From: Gemmatimonadota bacterium
GTDB lineage: Bacteria; Gemmatimonadota; Gemmatimonadetes; Longimicrobiales; Gaopeijiaceae
Length of the DNA: 45,087 nucleotides
Reading direction: 5' to 3'
Assembly (NCBI GenBank): GCA_022822445.1
Contig: JAJEBR010000107.1
Span: 1-45,087 of the forward strand
Below the pieces are notes generated by a model. That model did not search any database, was not told where the DNA came from, and worked only from the letters and a program-made list of their open reading frames with translations. The position numbers were made by a program, and so were the translations under genes. Of the stretch, positions 7,243 to 15,202 are shown piece by piece (the first letter of the stretch is position 1; every line of letters starts with the position of its first letter).

Positions 7243-8364
7243 CCGCCGAATCGCCGTCATCTGGATCTCGACCGTCGACCGGCCCACCAGCGGCAGCCCC
7301 GCCAGCGTCGGCTCGGGCGCCCCTTCCGGCATCGCCTCGGCCAGCACGTCGAGCACGGCCCGGGCATCGTCCACGTTGGTCAGGTACACCCACACGTCGA
7401 TCACGTCGCCGAAGTCCAGACCCGCGGCTTCGAGCGTTCCGCCGAGGCTTCCCAGCGTGTTGCGGGCCTCCGCCGCCGCGTCGTCCCCGCGCGACAGCAT
7501 CCCCGACAGCCACACCCGCTCGCCGGTCGCGATCGCGGGCGACAGCGGGGAACGCCCCAGCCGCTGGCCCTCGCGCAGCACCACCTGCCGCTCGTCCGAC
7601 TGCTCGGCCACGCACTGGATCTCAACCAGGAAGTCGGGGTTCATCAGCCCTCCGCGCACCGCCGCGCGCGCCGGCGGCGACTCCGCGTCCACGAACTCGC
7701 GGTACGCCTCGTTCATGGCGCCCCAGAGCTGCGTGTCGTCCAGGAAGACCTTGCACGCGACCAGGTCGCCGTAGTCCATCCCGGCTTCGTCCAGCACCAT
7801 CCCGATGTTGCCGAAGACGCGGCGCGTCTGCGTCTGCACATCGCCCGGGACAGGCTCATACGTATCCGGGTCGCGGCTCGTCGCCCCCGCGATGAAGAGC
7901 ACGTCGCCCGCACGGATCCCCCACGAGTACGGCAGGGCGGGCGAGCGCAGCCCCGCCGGCGCGATCACCTCGGTGTCGTCCGGGGTGGCCACCACCGAGA
8001 TCTGCACCAGCGCGTCCGGGTCGGGGAGGCCGGCCTCGACGGTCGCGCGCGTGGGCGGATCCTCCACGAAGGCCCTCCGGTACAGCGAGTTCATCCCCTG
8101 AAAATCGTCCGAGTTCCTGAGGAAGACGTTCGCCGCGACGACGTCCCCGTAGCCGAGCCCGCGGGCCTGCAGCCGCTGGCCGATTATGTTGAGCACCTCT
8201 GCCGTCTGCTCCTCGATGGTGGTCAGGGGAGTGGCGCCGCGCGAGGTGGCGGTGATGTTCGACAGGAACACGAGTTCGGGGGTCTGGGCGGAGGCGGGAG
8301 CCGGGAGGCCGGCGGCCGGGCTCAGCAGCGTGAGGAGCAGGGGGAGGGCGACAGCGTGCTTCAT
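7240..8364 (-). CDS. Exported protein with three tandem RidA-like domains
   Basis: A signal peptide (residues 1-27, ending ASAQ) is followed by three RidA/YjgF-type domains at about 28-131, 132-250 and 255-374. Repeated landmarks are a Q-T-R/E-V-hydrophobic-NI helix (EEQTAEVLNIIGQRL, VQTQTRRVFGNIGMVL, EARNTLGSLGGTL), the G-DV-D-V-x-V-F/Y-L strand (YGDVVAANVFL, YGDLVACKVFL, FGDVIDVWVYL) and the PTRATVEAGLP, PARAAVRGGLM, PEPTLAGLPLV turn. The arginine that binds the carboxylate of imines in RidA is present in the first two and replaced in the third (EPTLAG), so the third is probably not catalytic. Known RidA proteins are single-domain, cytosolic and trimeric; a secreted three-domain chain could form a pseudo-trimer. 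It lies upstream of cobT on the same strand and may share its transcript. Confidence 0.82.
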   Translation of the reverse strand: MKHAVALPLLLTLLSPAAGLPAPASAQTPELVFLSNITATSRGATPLTTIEEQTAEVLNIIGQRLQARGLGYGDVVAANVFLRNSDDFQGMNSLYRRAFVEDPPTRATVEAGLPDPDALVQISVVATPDDTEVIAPAGLRSPALPYSWGIRAGDVLFIAGATSRDPDTYEPVPGDVQTQTRRVFGNIGMVLDEAGMDYGDLVACKVFLDDTQLWGAMNEAYREFVDAESPPARAAVRGGLMNPDFLVEIQCVAEQSDERQVVLREGQRLGRSPLSPAIATGERVWLSGMLSRGDDAAAEARNTLGSLGGTLEAAGLDFGDVIDVWVYLTNVDDARAVLDVLAEAMPEGAPEPTLAGLPLVGRSTVEIQMTAIRR

Positions 8365-8450
8365 GGCGTGAACCGTCCGGTCCGGAGGGGGGTCGATGGG
8401 GCAGCGTTGATGTTAGCGAACGGAGCGCGCGAGGCAAGCGGGGCCGGGTT

Positions 8451-8489
8451 TTGACAGATTCCTTGACAGATTCCGGGTAGAATCTGTCA
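8451..8489. promoter_or_regulatory. Direct plus inverted repeat between ridA and sigma gene
   Basis: TTGACAGATTCC occurs twice in direct tandem (8451-8462 and 8463-8474), followed by its inverted copy GAATCTGTCA at 8480-8489. The second and third copies form a perfect 10-bp inverted repeat with a 6-base loop. It lies between the divergent ridA-like and ECF sigma genes. TTGACA inside the repeat could serve as a -35 element. It may be a regulator binding site or a factor-independent hairpin; there is no T tract. Confidence 0.55.
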
Positions 8490-8584
8490 CAAGGTGTGTC
8501 GTGGCCAGGGGCGATGGTAGTAACGCCCGTCCGATCCGCTTGCCTTCAGGACGCCCTTGACTCCGACAATCCGGCCACCTTTGC

Positions 8585-9169
8585 ATGTCCACCCAAGACG
8601 ACTCGCGCACCCCGAGGGACTCCCGCACCCCGGCGGACGATGGACGCCTCGAATCGCTGATGTCCGCCATTCGGGGTGGCTCGCAGCCCGCCCTCGGCCG
8701 GTTGATGGACCACCTCTGGCCGGAACTGGTACGCTATGCCGCCCGCCAGCTCGGCGATGTGGAGCTGGCCCGCGACATCGTCCAGGAGACCTTCATACAG
8801 GTCTGGGAGCGGAGGCGCGCGTGGACCCCGCGAGGCTCCGCCCGGGCGTACCTGTTCCGGATCGCGCGGCACCTGGTGATCGACGAGAAGCGCAGGCAGC
8901 GGGTGCGGTGGCGTTGGCTGGCACGCCAGCGGCAGCAGAATTCGCCGCGGCCCGCGACGCCCGCCGAGGAGCTTGACGCAAAGTTGCTGGCCGAGGCACT
9001 CGAATCCGCGGTGGCGGCGCTGCCGAACCGGCGCCGGGAGATTTTCGAACTGGTTGTCCTGCGGGGGTTGTCCTACGCGGAAGTGGCGGCGGTGATGGGA
9101 ATCTCGGCGCAGACGGTGGCGAACCAGATGAGCGCGGCGCTCAAGTCGGTGCGACGGGCGTGCGAATAG
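8585..9169 (+). CDS. ECF RNA polymerase sigma factor
   Basis: Sigma-70 family extracytoplasmic-function factor of 194 residues. Region 2 covers about residues 28-95, with ARDIVQETFIQVWERR (region 2.2) and YLFRIARHLVIDEKRR (region 2.4). Region 4 covers about 135-190, with LPNRRREIFELVVLRGLSYAEVA and the recognition helix region ISAQTVANQM. It would direct polymerase to promoters of an envelope or nutrient response regulon and should be held by the membrane protein encoded next. The N-terminal 20 residues are polar and variable; the ATG at 8585 is the first in frame. CACCTT lies just before the start. Confidence 0.92.
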   Translation: MSTQDDSRTPRDSRTPADDGRLESLMSAIRGGSQPALGRLMDHLWPELVRYAARQLGDVELARDIVQETFIQVWERRRAWTPRGSARAYLFRIARHLVIDEKRRQRVRWRWLARQRQQNSPRPATPAEELDAKLLAEALESAVAALPNRRREIFELVVLRGLSYAEVAAVMGISAQTVANQMSAALKSVRRACE

Positions 9170-9228
9170 TAGAAGGCGGCGTGCTTGCGCGCTTGTGCCT
9201 CAGAGACACCAACAGGACGGTGAGACGG

Positions 9229-10662
9229 ATGAACGAACTGCTGCTCCGATACCTGCGACGGCAGACGACGCAGGAGGAGAATCGAGAAGTGGAGGACTGG
9301 CTGAGCGGCTCGCGGGAGAACGAGCGCGTTCTGGCCGGTCTGGCGCGCGTGGTCTCCGCCGGGCGGGGGGCAGATGAGGCGGTGGAGGTGGGTCGGCCGC
9401 CCCGCGTCGAGGACGTGGTCTGGCGCGCGGGGGCTCGCCGGGCCGCGAAGGCGGCGGGGGGTGGGGCGGGGGCGGGGCGTCGCCCCGGGGCTCCGCGTTT
9501 CCGGCTGGGCCTCTTCGGTGGCATGACGGTTGTGGTCGCCACGGTGGTGGCGGGACTGGCGCTCTGGAACGCTCTCGGCGCGACTCAGGTAGTCCGGGTG
9601 CTCACCGAGGATCTCTGCGCGACCTGCTCGATCGAACTCACCCCCGACGTCCTGCTCGGCACCGACGGCGAATCGGTGATCGGTTACGCGTGGGACATTC
9701 AGCGGCTCTCCGACGGTCGTTTCACGATGGCCTTTCAGAACATCTCCGCCTGGGCCGAGTTCACCGTCTTCTCTGCCGACGGCTCGGAGTACCAACGCGT
9801 GGGACGGGAGGGCGAAGGGCCGGGCGATTACGCGCATGTGGTCGGGGTGAGAGAGCACGCCGGCGAACTGCACGTTTTCGACAACCTGAACAGGCGGATG
9901 ACCGTGCTGGACCCGGGTTTCAATGTGGTCCGCACGTCGGCGGTTCCCTGCCTGAACTGCAACGGATTCGACATGGCCATGCTGCCTGACGGTCGGATGG
10001 CGATAAACTACTTCATGCCCGGCGGTTCTCTAGAGGAGGCTCTGTCCGCCGACTCCGGATTCGTCGTCCACATCCTGGGTCCGGGTGGCGAGCCGCTGCA
10101 TTCGGTGGACGAGATCCCGGCCAGTAGTCCCATGAATCCGGCGCAGGACCCGAACCGCTACCTGGACATCGCCCCCGACGGGTCGCTGCTGTCACTTCAC
10201 CTGACGAGCTATCGAATCGACCGCTGGGACCCGGCCACGGGTGAACTGTTGCAGACTTTCGCGCGGGGTGCCGATTGGTTTCCTGACGGTCAGAGCTACA
10301 GCCACTCCGCCCGGCCCGGCCGGCCGCCGACGACCGGCACTCGCGCCATGCATGTGGACGAGGCGGGCCGGCTGTGGGTACAAATTGGACGCCCCGCGCC
10401 GGATTGGGAGGATCATCTGGAGCGAACCCCTTCGGACATGGATCCCAAGATGGGTCCCTGGATGTACGGCCCGGGATCGACGGAGGGCGTCATCGAGGTT
10501 CTGGACCTGGAATCAGGCCGCGTCCTCGTGTCGCAGGTGCTCGACCACGATTTGCTGGGTGGCTGGGGGAAGCTGTTCGCCCCCGGCTGGCTGGCCGTCT
10601 ACGACGAAGAGGGGATCCCGCAGTATCGGATGTGGCGGCTCAGGCTGGTGGGGCTGGAATAG
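9229..10662 (+). CDS. Anti-sigma (FecR-like N-terminus) fused to 6-bladed beta-propeller
   Basis: A 477-residue single-pass membrane protein. Residues 1-75 (MNELLLRYLRRQTTQEENREV onward) resemble the cytoplasmic FecR-type anti-sigma helices, with EVEDWL. A transmembrane segment follows (about 108-128, GMTVVVATVVAGLALW). The periplasmic part is a 6-bladed beta-propeller of the NHL-like type, with repeats such as REGEGPGDYAHVVGV, FDNLNRRMTVLDPGF, LPDGRMAINY and DEAGRLWVQIG. Two close cysteine pairs (LCATC, PCLNC) may form disulphides. The ATG at 9229 is chosen over an upstream start overlapping the sigma gene, as it gives the FecR-like N-terminus directly. The pairing implies the propeller senses an external signal and controls the ECF factor. 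Confidence 0.82.
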   Translation: MNELLLRYLRRQTTQEENREVEDWLSGSRENERVLAGLARVVSAGRGADEAVEVGRPPRVEDVVWRAGARRAAKAAGGGAGAGRRPGAPRFRLGLFGGMTVVVATVVAGLALWNALGATQVVRVLTEDLCATCSIELTPDVLLGTDGESVIGYAWDIQRLSDGRFTMAFQNISAWAEFTVFSADGSEYQRVGREGEGPGDYAHVVGVREHAGELHVFDNLNRRMTVLDPGFNVVRTSAVPCLNCNGFDMAMLPDGRMAINYFMPGGSLEEALSADSGFVVHILGPGGEPLHSVDEIPASSPMNPAQDPNRYLDIAPDGSLLSLHLTSYRIDRWDPATGELLQTFARGADWFPDGQSYSHSARPGRPPTTGTRAMHVDEAGRLWVQIGRPAPDWEDHLERTPSDMDPKMGPWMYGPGSTEGVIEVLDLESGRVLVSQVLDHDLLGGWGKLFAPGWLAVYDEEGIPQYRMWRLRLVGLE

Positions 10663-10695
10663 CGGTTCCACCCCGGCGAACGCCCCGGCCCCCCC

Positions 10696-13557
10696 TCACA
10701 TCTCGTACTTCACCCTCACCAGCGCCAACCTGCCCAGCTCCGGCGCGCCCACGAACTCCCGGTGCAGGTTGTTCAGCGCGTTGTAGACCGTCAATTCCAC
10801 GCGCGCCTGCGGCTGGAACGGCAGCTGGTAACCGGCCGTCACATCGAGAACATGATAGGCGTCGACCGGCCCCGCGAAGACTCCTGAGCGCATGTCGAAG
10901 CCGTCGGTGAAGCGCCAGCGCCCGTCGAGTTGGAGGCCCCGGGCGACGTCGGTGTAGGCGGCCGCCAGCGAACCCTTGTGGCTCGGCGCGTTGAGCGAGA
11001 GGTCGTCGGGTCCGGGGCAGTCGCCGTCTTCGTCGAAGTCGAAGCACTCCCGGCTCTGGAAGGAGTAGCCCGCGGTCAGGCTGAGCCGGTCGGAGGCGAT
11101 GATCTCGGCGGAGAGGTCGAGCCCCCAGTAGCTGGCGGACCCGAAGTTGCGGGAGGACAGCAGCAGGTCGGGGGCGTCGAACTGGTCCGGGGTGACGACG
11201 CCGAGCGGCAGCTGTGCCAGTCCCGCGGCCAGCTCGGCGACCTGCTCAGGGGTGACGGCCCCGATCTGGATCAGCGGGGCGAGTCGGCCTGCAAGGAAGG
11301 CGCCGGCCGAGGCGGGTTCCAGGAAGACGTTGGGCGATTCCACCTTGAGCGGGCCGACGAAGTTCTCGACGTTGGCGAAATACACGTCGGCGGCGAGGCG
11401 GACACGGTCCTGGATCAGCCCCTTGTAGCCCGCCTCGATGGAGTTGAACACGGTCGGCCCCAGCGCGGGAAGGTCGGCGGGGCCGGCGTCGAGCGGGAAG
11501 GCGTCGCCGCCTTCGGGACCCAGCGCGGCCGTGTTGAGGCGGCGGAAGACCGTGCCCAGGGCAGGGTCGGTGGGCTGGCTCCCGGGATTGAGGAGCAGCG
11601 GCCGCAGGGTCTCCGGGGCGAACTGCGTGACGAGCGCGTTCCAGAAGAGCGGCGCGTTGGCGGGAAGCTGGCCGGGGAAGAACGGGGAGCGCATGCAGTG
11701 GCCCATGAGTCCGCCGTCGCAGCGATCGTTGAAGGTGAGGCCGTCGGAGGGAACGCCGAACGCGCGCAGCGTGTAGCCGAGGGCCGGCGTGACGGGCAGC
11801 CTGCCGGTCGCGATGTCCAGGAACAGGGACGAGGTCGAGGGCGTGGCGTAGGCCCGGTTGTAGGTCAGGCGCAGGTTCTGGCCTTCGGCGGGACGGAAGA
11901 CCAGCGCCGCGCGCGGGGAATAGTTGAGGTCGGCGAGGCGGTTGTGGTCGTCGACGCGGATGGCGGTCACAAGGTCCAGGCGGTCGGTGAGGCGGGTCTC
12001 GGAGTGCAGATAGGCGCCGGCTTCGACCAGGATGTCGTCGTCCTCGTTGCGCCCGTAGATCGAGCCCTCCGAGCGGGGCTCGATGTGCTGCCAGTCGATA
12101 CCGTAGGTGAAGCTCTGCCGGCCGCCCAGGTCGAGTCCGTGCTGCAGCTGGGCGGCCATCGTGCGCGACCGGTCGATGATCGGATCCCCGCTGCGGAGCA
12201 GGTAGCTGTTGTCCCCCGAATGGGTCTGGTTGAGGAAGAACTGGCTGAAGAGGCGTCCCTTCAGCAGCCGGAGCTGGCCGTAGCGGTACTGCCAGTCGTG
12301 GGTCTGCGCGGACCCGACCGACGTGAGGTTGATGCTGCTGAGCGAGTTATTGAGGCCGCCGGAGACGATCAGCTCGCCGTCGCCGGCGAAGCGGAAGTCG
12401 GTGCGCACGTCGGCGAAGTAGCGTTCGTTGAGCGGGTCGCGCACGCCGATTCTCGGGTGGCCCGGGGCGTCTGCGCGGGCCGCTGCCTCCCAGGGGTCCG
12501 TGTACTCCCAGTCTTCGCCCCGCAGGTACTGGCCGGAGACCTTCAGTCCGAAGTTGTCCGTCACCCGGTGGGCGCTGCGCAGCAGGAACTGAACCACGGA
12601 TCGCTCGCCGCCGCCCAGCGAGACCGTCGTGCCCGGCTTGTCGATCGGTGACCAGGTGACGATGTGCATCACGCCTTCGGCCGCGTTGGGCCCGTAGAGC
12701 GCCGCGCCCGGCCCCCTCGCCAGCTCGATCCGCTCGATGTCCATGTCGGTCGTCGGGATCATGTTGATGGCGTTGATCCGGAGCGCCGGGATGCGCGCGT
12801 AGCGGTTGTCCACGATGCTCAGCAGGCGCCCCGAGGCGACGTTGTTGAAGCCGCGCACGACCGCGTAGCTCTGCGTGAGCCCGGTCGTGGCGAGGTCGAC
12901 GCCGGGCAGCGTGCGGATGTGGTCGGCGGGGGTGCGCGCGATCATGCGCGAGATCTGCGCGCCCGTGAGCGTGGAGATGGAGGCCGGCGCGTCGAGCTCC
13001 TTCTCCTCCCGGCGCGACACGGTCACCACGAGCTGGTTGAGGGCGAGCGCGCGGGAGCGAAGCGCGATCGTCACGTCGGCCGAGGCGCCGGCCGCGGCGG
13101 AAACGCCGTCGATGCGCTGCGTCTCGTAGCCGATCCGCGTCACGACGATCGAGTGGGTGCCGGCCGGCACCGCGAGGCTGAAGTTGCCGTCCGGGTTCGT
13201 GGTCGCGGCGGCCGCTTCGAGGCCCAGGACCTGCACGGCGGCTTCCGCGACCGGGGAGCCCGTTTCGAGATCGGTGATGCGGCCGGTGATGGTGGCCTGC
13301 TGAGCCGCTGCCGGGGTTGCAAGGACGATTGCGGCGGGAAGGACGAGCAGCGCGGCGAGGACCGCGGCACGGCGAACGGAGCGAATCACCCCGCCGAAGG
13401 GTGCAAGCGACGCGCGGGGAGCGAACCACGGGAGCACGGGCATGGGGCGCATCTGCATGGGGCGGACCTGCATCGGGCGGACCTGCATCGGGCGGACCTC
13501 GTCGATTGGCGGTTCTTCTTCAGGCCGTGTGCCGCTCCATAATGTTGCGTTAAACAA
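10696..13557 (-). CDS. TonB-dependent receptor with N-terminal CarboxypepD_reg-like domain
   Basis: Outer-membrane receptor of up to 953 residues. After the signal peptide (AVLAALLVLPAAIV, ending PAAAQQ) comes a carboxypeptidase-regulatory-like beta-sandwich (about 88-170, ITGRITDLETGSPVAEA), then a plug domain (about 175-300, with TPADHIRTLPGVD and ERIELARGPGAALYGPNAAEGV), then the beta-barrel ending in the aromatic-terminated strand LVRVKYEM. This SusC-like layout takes up peptides, glycans or metal complexes. The N-terminus before the signal is four 5-residue repeats (RPMQV type) encoded by a 15-bp tandem array; a GTG start near 13391 giving VIRSVRRAAVLAALL is an alternative. It lies 70 bases downstream of a rhodanese gene on the same strand. 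The substrate is not deducible. Confidence 0.92.
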   Translation of the reverse strand: MFNATLWSGTRPEEEPPIDEVRPMQVRPMQVRPMQMRPMPVLPWFAPRASLAPFGGVIRSVRRAAVLAALLVLPAAIVLATPAAAQQATITGRITDLETGSPVAEAAVQVLGLEAAAATTNPDGNFSLAVPAGTHSIVVTRIGYETQRIDGVSAAAGASADVTIALRSRALALNQLVVTVSRREEKELDAPASISTLTGAQISRMIARTPADHIRTLPGVDLATTGLTQSYAVVRGFNNVASGRLLSIVDNRYARIPALRINAINMIPTTDMDIERIELARGPGAALYGPNAAEGVMHIVTWSPIDKPGTTVSLGGGERSVVQFLLRSAHRVTDNFGLKVSGQYLRGEDWEYTDPWEAAARADAPGHPRIGVRDPLNERYFADVRTDFRFAGDGELIVSGGLNNSLSSINLTSVGSAQTHDWQYRYGQLRLLKGRLFSQFFLNQTHSGDNSYLLRSGDPIIDRSRTMAAQLQHGLDLGGRQSFTYGIDWQHIEPRSEGSIYGRNEDDDILVEAGAYLHSETRLTDRLDLVTAIRVDDHNRLADLNYSPRAALVFRPAEGQNLRLTYNRAYATPSTSSLFLDIATGRLPVTPALGYTLRAFGVPSDGLTFNDRCDGGLMGHCMRSPFFPGQLPANAPLFWNALVTQFAPETLRPLLLNPGSQPTDPALGTVFRRLNTAALGPEGGDAFPLDAGPADLPALGPTVFNSIEAGYKGLIQDRVRLAADVYFANVENFVGPLKVESPNVFLEPASAGAFLAGRLAPLIQIGAVTPEQVAELAAGLAQLPLGVVTPDQFDAPDLLLSSRNFGSASYWGLDLSAEIIASDRLSLTAGYSFQSRECFDFDEDGDCPGPDDLSLNAPSHKGSLAAAYTDVARGLQLDGRWRFTDGFDMRSGVFAGPVDAYHVLDVTAGYQLPFQPQARVELTVYNALNNLHREFVGAPELGRLALVRVKYEM
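13440..13499. repeat. 15-bp tandem repeat, four units
   Basis: Units GCATGGGGCGCATCT, GCATGGGGCGGACCT, and GCATCGGGCGGACCT twice, at 13440, 13455, 13470 and 13485. On the minus strand they encode RPMPV, RPMQM, RPMQV, RPMQV before the signal peptide of the TonB receptor if the start at 13557 is used. Confidence 0.8.
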
Positions 13558-13629
13558 CCAGGCCGCAAGCGACGGCGCACAGGGTGAAGGGAGGCTGGAG
13601 CGCCGCGGCGAAAGCTCCGGCGGGATTCC

Positions 13630-14040
13630 TCAGCAGCCGCAGGTGACCGCGGTCCCCGCTTGCTGCAGCGTCCCCTCGGTGGCGTAGCCGTCGCGCTTCC
13701 ACCAGTCGAGTCCTCCCAGGAGCTCGCGTACCTGGAAGCCGAGAGTCAGCAGCTTGAGCGCGGTCTTCGTCGATGCGTTGCAACCGATGCCATCGCAGTA
13801 GCACACGTACAGCTTCGACCGGTCGAGCGTCTCGGTGGACGCGGCGTCGATCTCCCGGTGCGGCAGATTCATCGCCCCCGGGATGTGCTCCCTGGCAAAG
13901 GCTTCGGCGGACCTGCCGTCGACCACGACCACGGGGTCGTTCCTGGACAGCGCTTCGTAGACATCCCACGAATCCGTTTCGAAGGCGAGCTTGCTCTTGT
14001 AGTGGTTGAGTTGATCGGTATTCATTGATGTAATTGCCAT
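13630..14040 (-). CDS. Rhodanese-domain protein
   Basis: Single-domain rhodanese-like protein of about 136 residues. It has the DGRSAEAFAREHIPGAMNLPH N-terminal signature and the active-site loop with cysteine (LYVCYCDGIGCNAS), and ends with a CGC motif. The loop is rich in cysteine (four within about 12 residues), more than a typical sulfurtransferase, so persulfide handling or redox-metal sensing is possible. No signal peptide is seen, so it is cytoplasmic. The ATG at 14040 lies inside dyad copy B, with TAAAGT four bases before it, exactly as in the gene starting at 35231. It may be cotranscribed with the TonB receptor downstream. Confidence 0.85.
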   Translation of the reverse strand: MAITSMNTDQLNHYKSKLAFETDSWDVYEALSRNDPVVVVDGRSAEAFAREHIPGAMNLPHREIDAASTETLDRSKLYVCYCDGIGCNASTKTALKLLTLGFQVRELLGGLDWWKRDGYATEGTLQQAGTAVTCGC

Positions 14041-14073
14041 GTGCACTTTACATATTGTAAGGTGTAGTTTACG
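14035..14073. promoter_or_regulatory. Tandem dyad, copy B
   Basis: Dyads 14035-14052 (TGCCA, 8 bases, TTACA) and 14056-14073 (TGTAA, 8 bases, TTACG), spacer 3. On the minus strand the element carries TAAAGT then GCAC then the ATG of the rhodanese gene, so promoter -10, dyad and start codon coincide. It also overlaps the last codon of the upstream reductase gene. Confidence 0.72.
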
Positions 14074-15202
14074 GTTTTCCGTTCAGGCGATCGAAAAACA
14101 CCTTCCCGGCCAGTCGGCGAAAGAGGTTCCGGGTCAAGATACCGGTTTCCAGCGCCGTCGCCACCGGAAGCCTGTCGTAGCTCCAGCGCGCGAGGTGTTT
14201 GAGGGTCAGCTTCGGATACGCCCGCCGAACGACCCCGCCCGGATGGGGGCCGCCGTCCTCCAGATAGTCGGTGATGGCGTCGGCGGCCAGTCTGCCGAAA
14301 CGGTATGCCTTGTGGATTCCCCCAGCGGTGAGCGGCGAGACCATGCCGGCGGCGTCACCGACCAGCAGAACCCGATCGCGGTAGAACCTCCGCAGCAGGC
14401 CGCCGACCGGTATGAGTCCGCCGCGCCTTTCCAGCACCGGTCTCCCGGACAGGCCGAAGATGGAATCGATGCTGGCGACGAACCCGCGGATATCGGCCCG
14501 CGCGTCGCGGTGGGCGGCAAGTCCTACCTGGGTGGTGCGCACGCCGGGCACCACCCAGCCGATGTACCCGGGCGCACGCTTCGGGTCGAGGAAGCAGTGC
14601 AGGGACTTGCCGTCGCTGCCGGAGGGCTCGAACTCCCACTCCGTGCCCTTGAGCAGCCGGTGATTGCGGTCGAGCCCGAAGCTCGCCGCCACCTCGGACT
14701 GGGCCCCATCCGCTCCGACCAGGAACCGGCAGCGGATGTCGGAACCCTCGAGCTTCAGCGTTCGGGAGTTGGCGGACGCCCCCTGGAACCGTTCCCCGAA
14801 GCGCACCTCGGCACCGGCCTGCCGGGTCTCGCTGGCGAGGTGCCGCATGAGCCGGCCCGTGTCGGTGGCCATGAAGAAGTAGTCGTCATGCTCCACATCC
14901 ACCGACTGGTGGTTCGGAGTGTAGATCCGGACCCGGTTGATCCGGCGAACGAGCCGGGCCGGGGCGGCCCACTCCTCCCAGGCCTCCTTCACGAGAATCC
15001 CCGTCGTGTGCACCCGCTGCCCGGGCTGGGACTGCCGGTCCAGCACCAGGACGGAGAGGCCGCGCTCGGCCGCCCGCCGGGCGCAGGCGAGTCCCGCGAA
15101 ACCGGCTCCGACGACGGCGATATCGAATAGCGCGCGTGCGCGCGATGCCGTGGCCCGCTTCCTCACGGGCGTGCCTTCCGCAACCGCCGTGGCCACCGTC
15201 AA
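14069..15202 (-). CDS. Geranylgeranyl-reductase-family FAD-dependent oxidoreductase
   Basis: About 377-residue flavoprotein of the geranylgeranyl reductase/PHBH family. The N-terminal FAD-binding motif is VVGAGFAGLACARRAAERG with VLVLDRQSQPGQRVHTTG; the second FAD motif is DRVLLVGDAAGMVSPLTAGG (C-terminal third). These enzymes hydrogenate isoprenoid double bonds (chlorophyll phytyl chain, archaeal lipids, menaquinone side chain). TTG at 15202 overlaps the stop of the upstream reductase gene (TTGA); GTG at 15196 is an alternative. It is coupled to a steroid 5-alpha-reductase-like gene, which suggests a joint role in reducing an isoprenoid or steroid-like lipid; the substrate is inference. The long open frame extending to 16249 is not part of the gene. 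Confidence 0.85.
   Translation of the reverse strand: MTVATAVAEGTPVRKRATASRARALFDIAVVGAGFAGLACARRAAERGLSVLVLDRQSQPGQRVHTTGILVKEAWEEWAAPARLVRRINRVRIYTPNHQSVDVEHDDYFFMATDTGRLMRHLASETRQAGAEVRFGERFQGASANSRTLKLEGSDIRCRFLVGADGAQSEVAASFGLDRNHRLLKGTEWEFEPSGSDGKSLHCFLDPKRAPGYIGWVVPGVRTTQVGLAAHRDARADIRGFVASIDSIFGLSGRPVLERRGGLIPVGGLLRRFYRDRVLLVGDAAGMVSPLTAGGIHKAYRFGRLAADAITDYLEDGGPHPGGVVRRAYPKLTLKHLARWSYDRLPVATALETGILTRNLFRRLAGKVFFDRLNGKP

Noticed and set aside
7140..8584. Cobalamin riboswitch for the cob genes
   Set aside because: No B12 box (GAGCCAGGAGAC-like) or CCGCCACTG element is seen on the minus strand upstream of cobT or of the RidA gene.
13545..13562. GTTG-CGTTAAA-CAAC inverted repeat before the TonB gene as a seventh dyad
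   Set aside because: Half-sites and spacing do not fit TGTAA-N8-TTACA and there is no second dyad at 3 bp.
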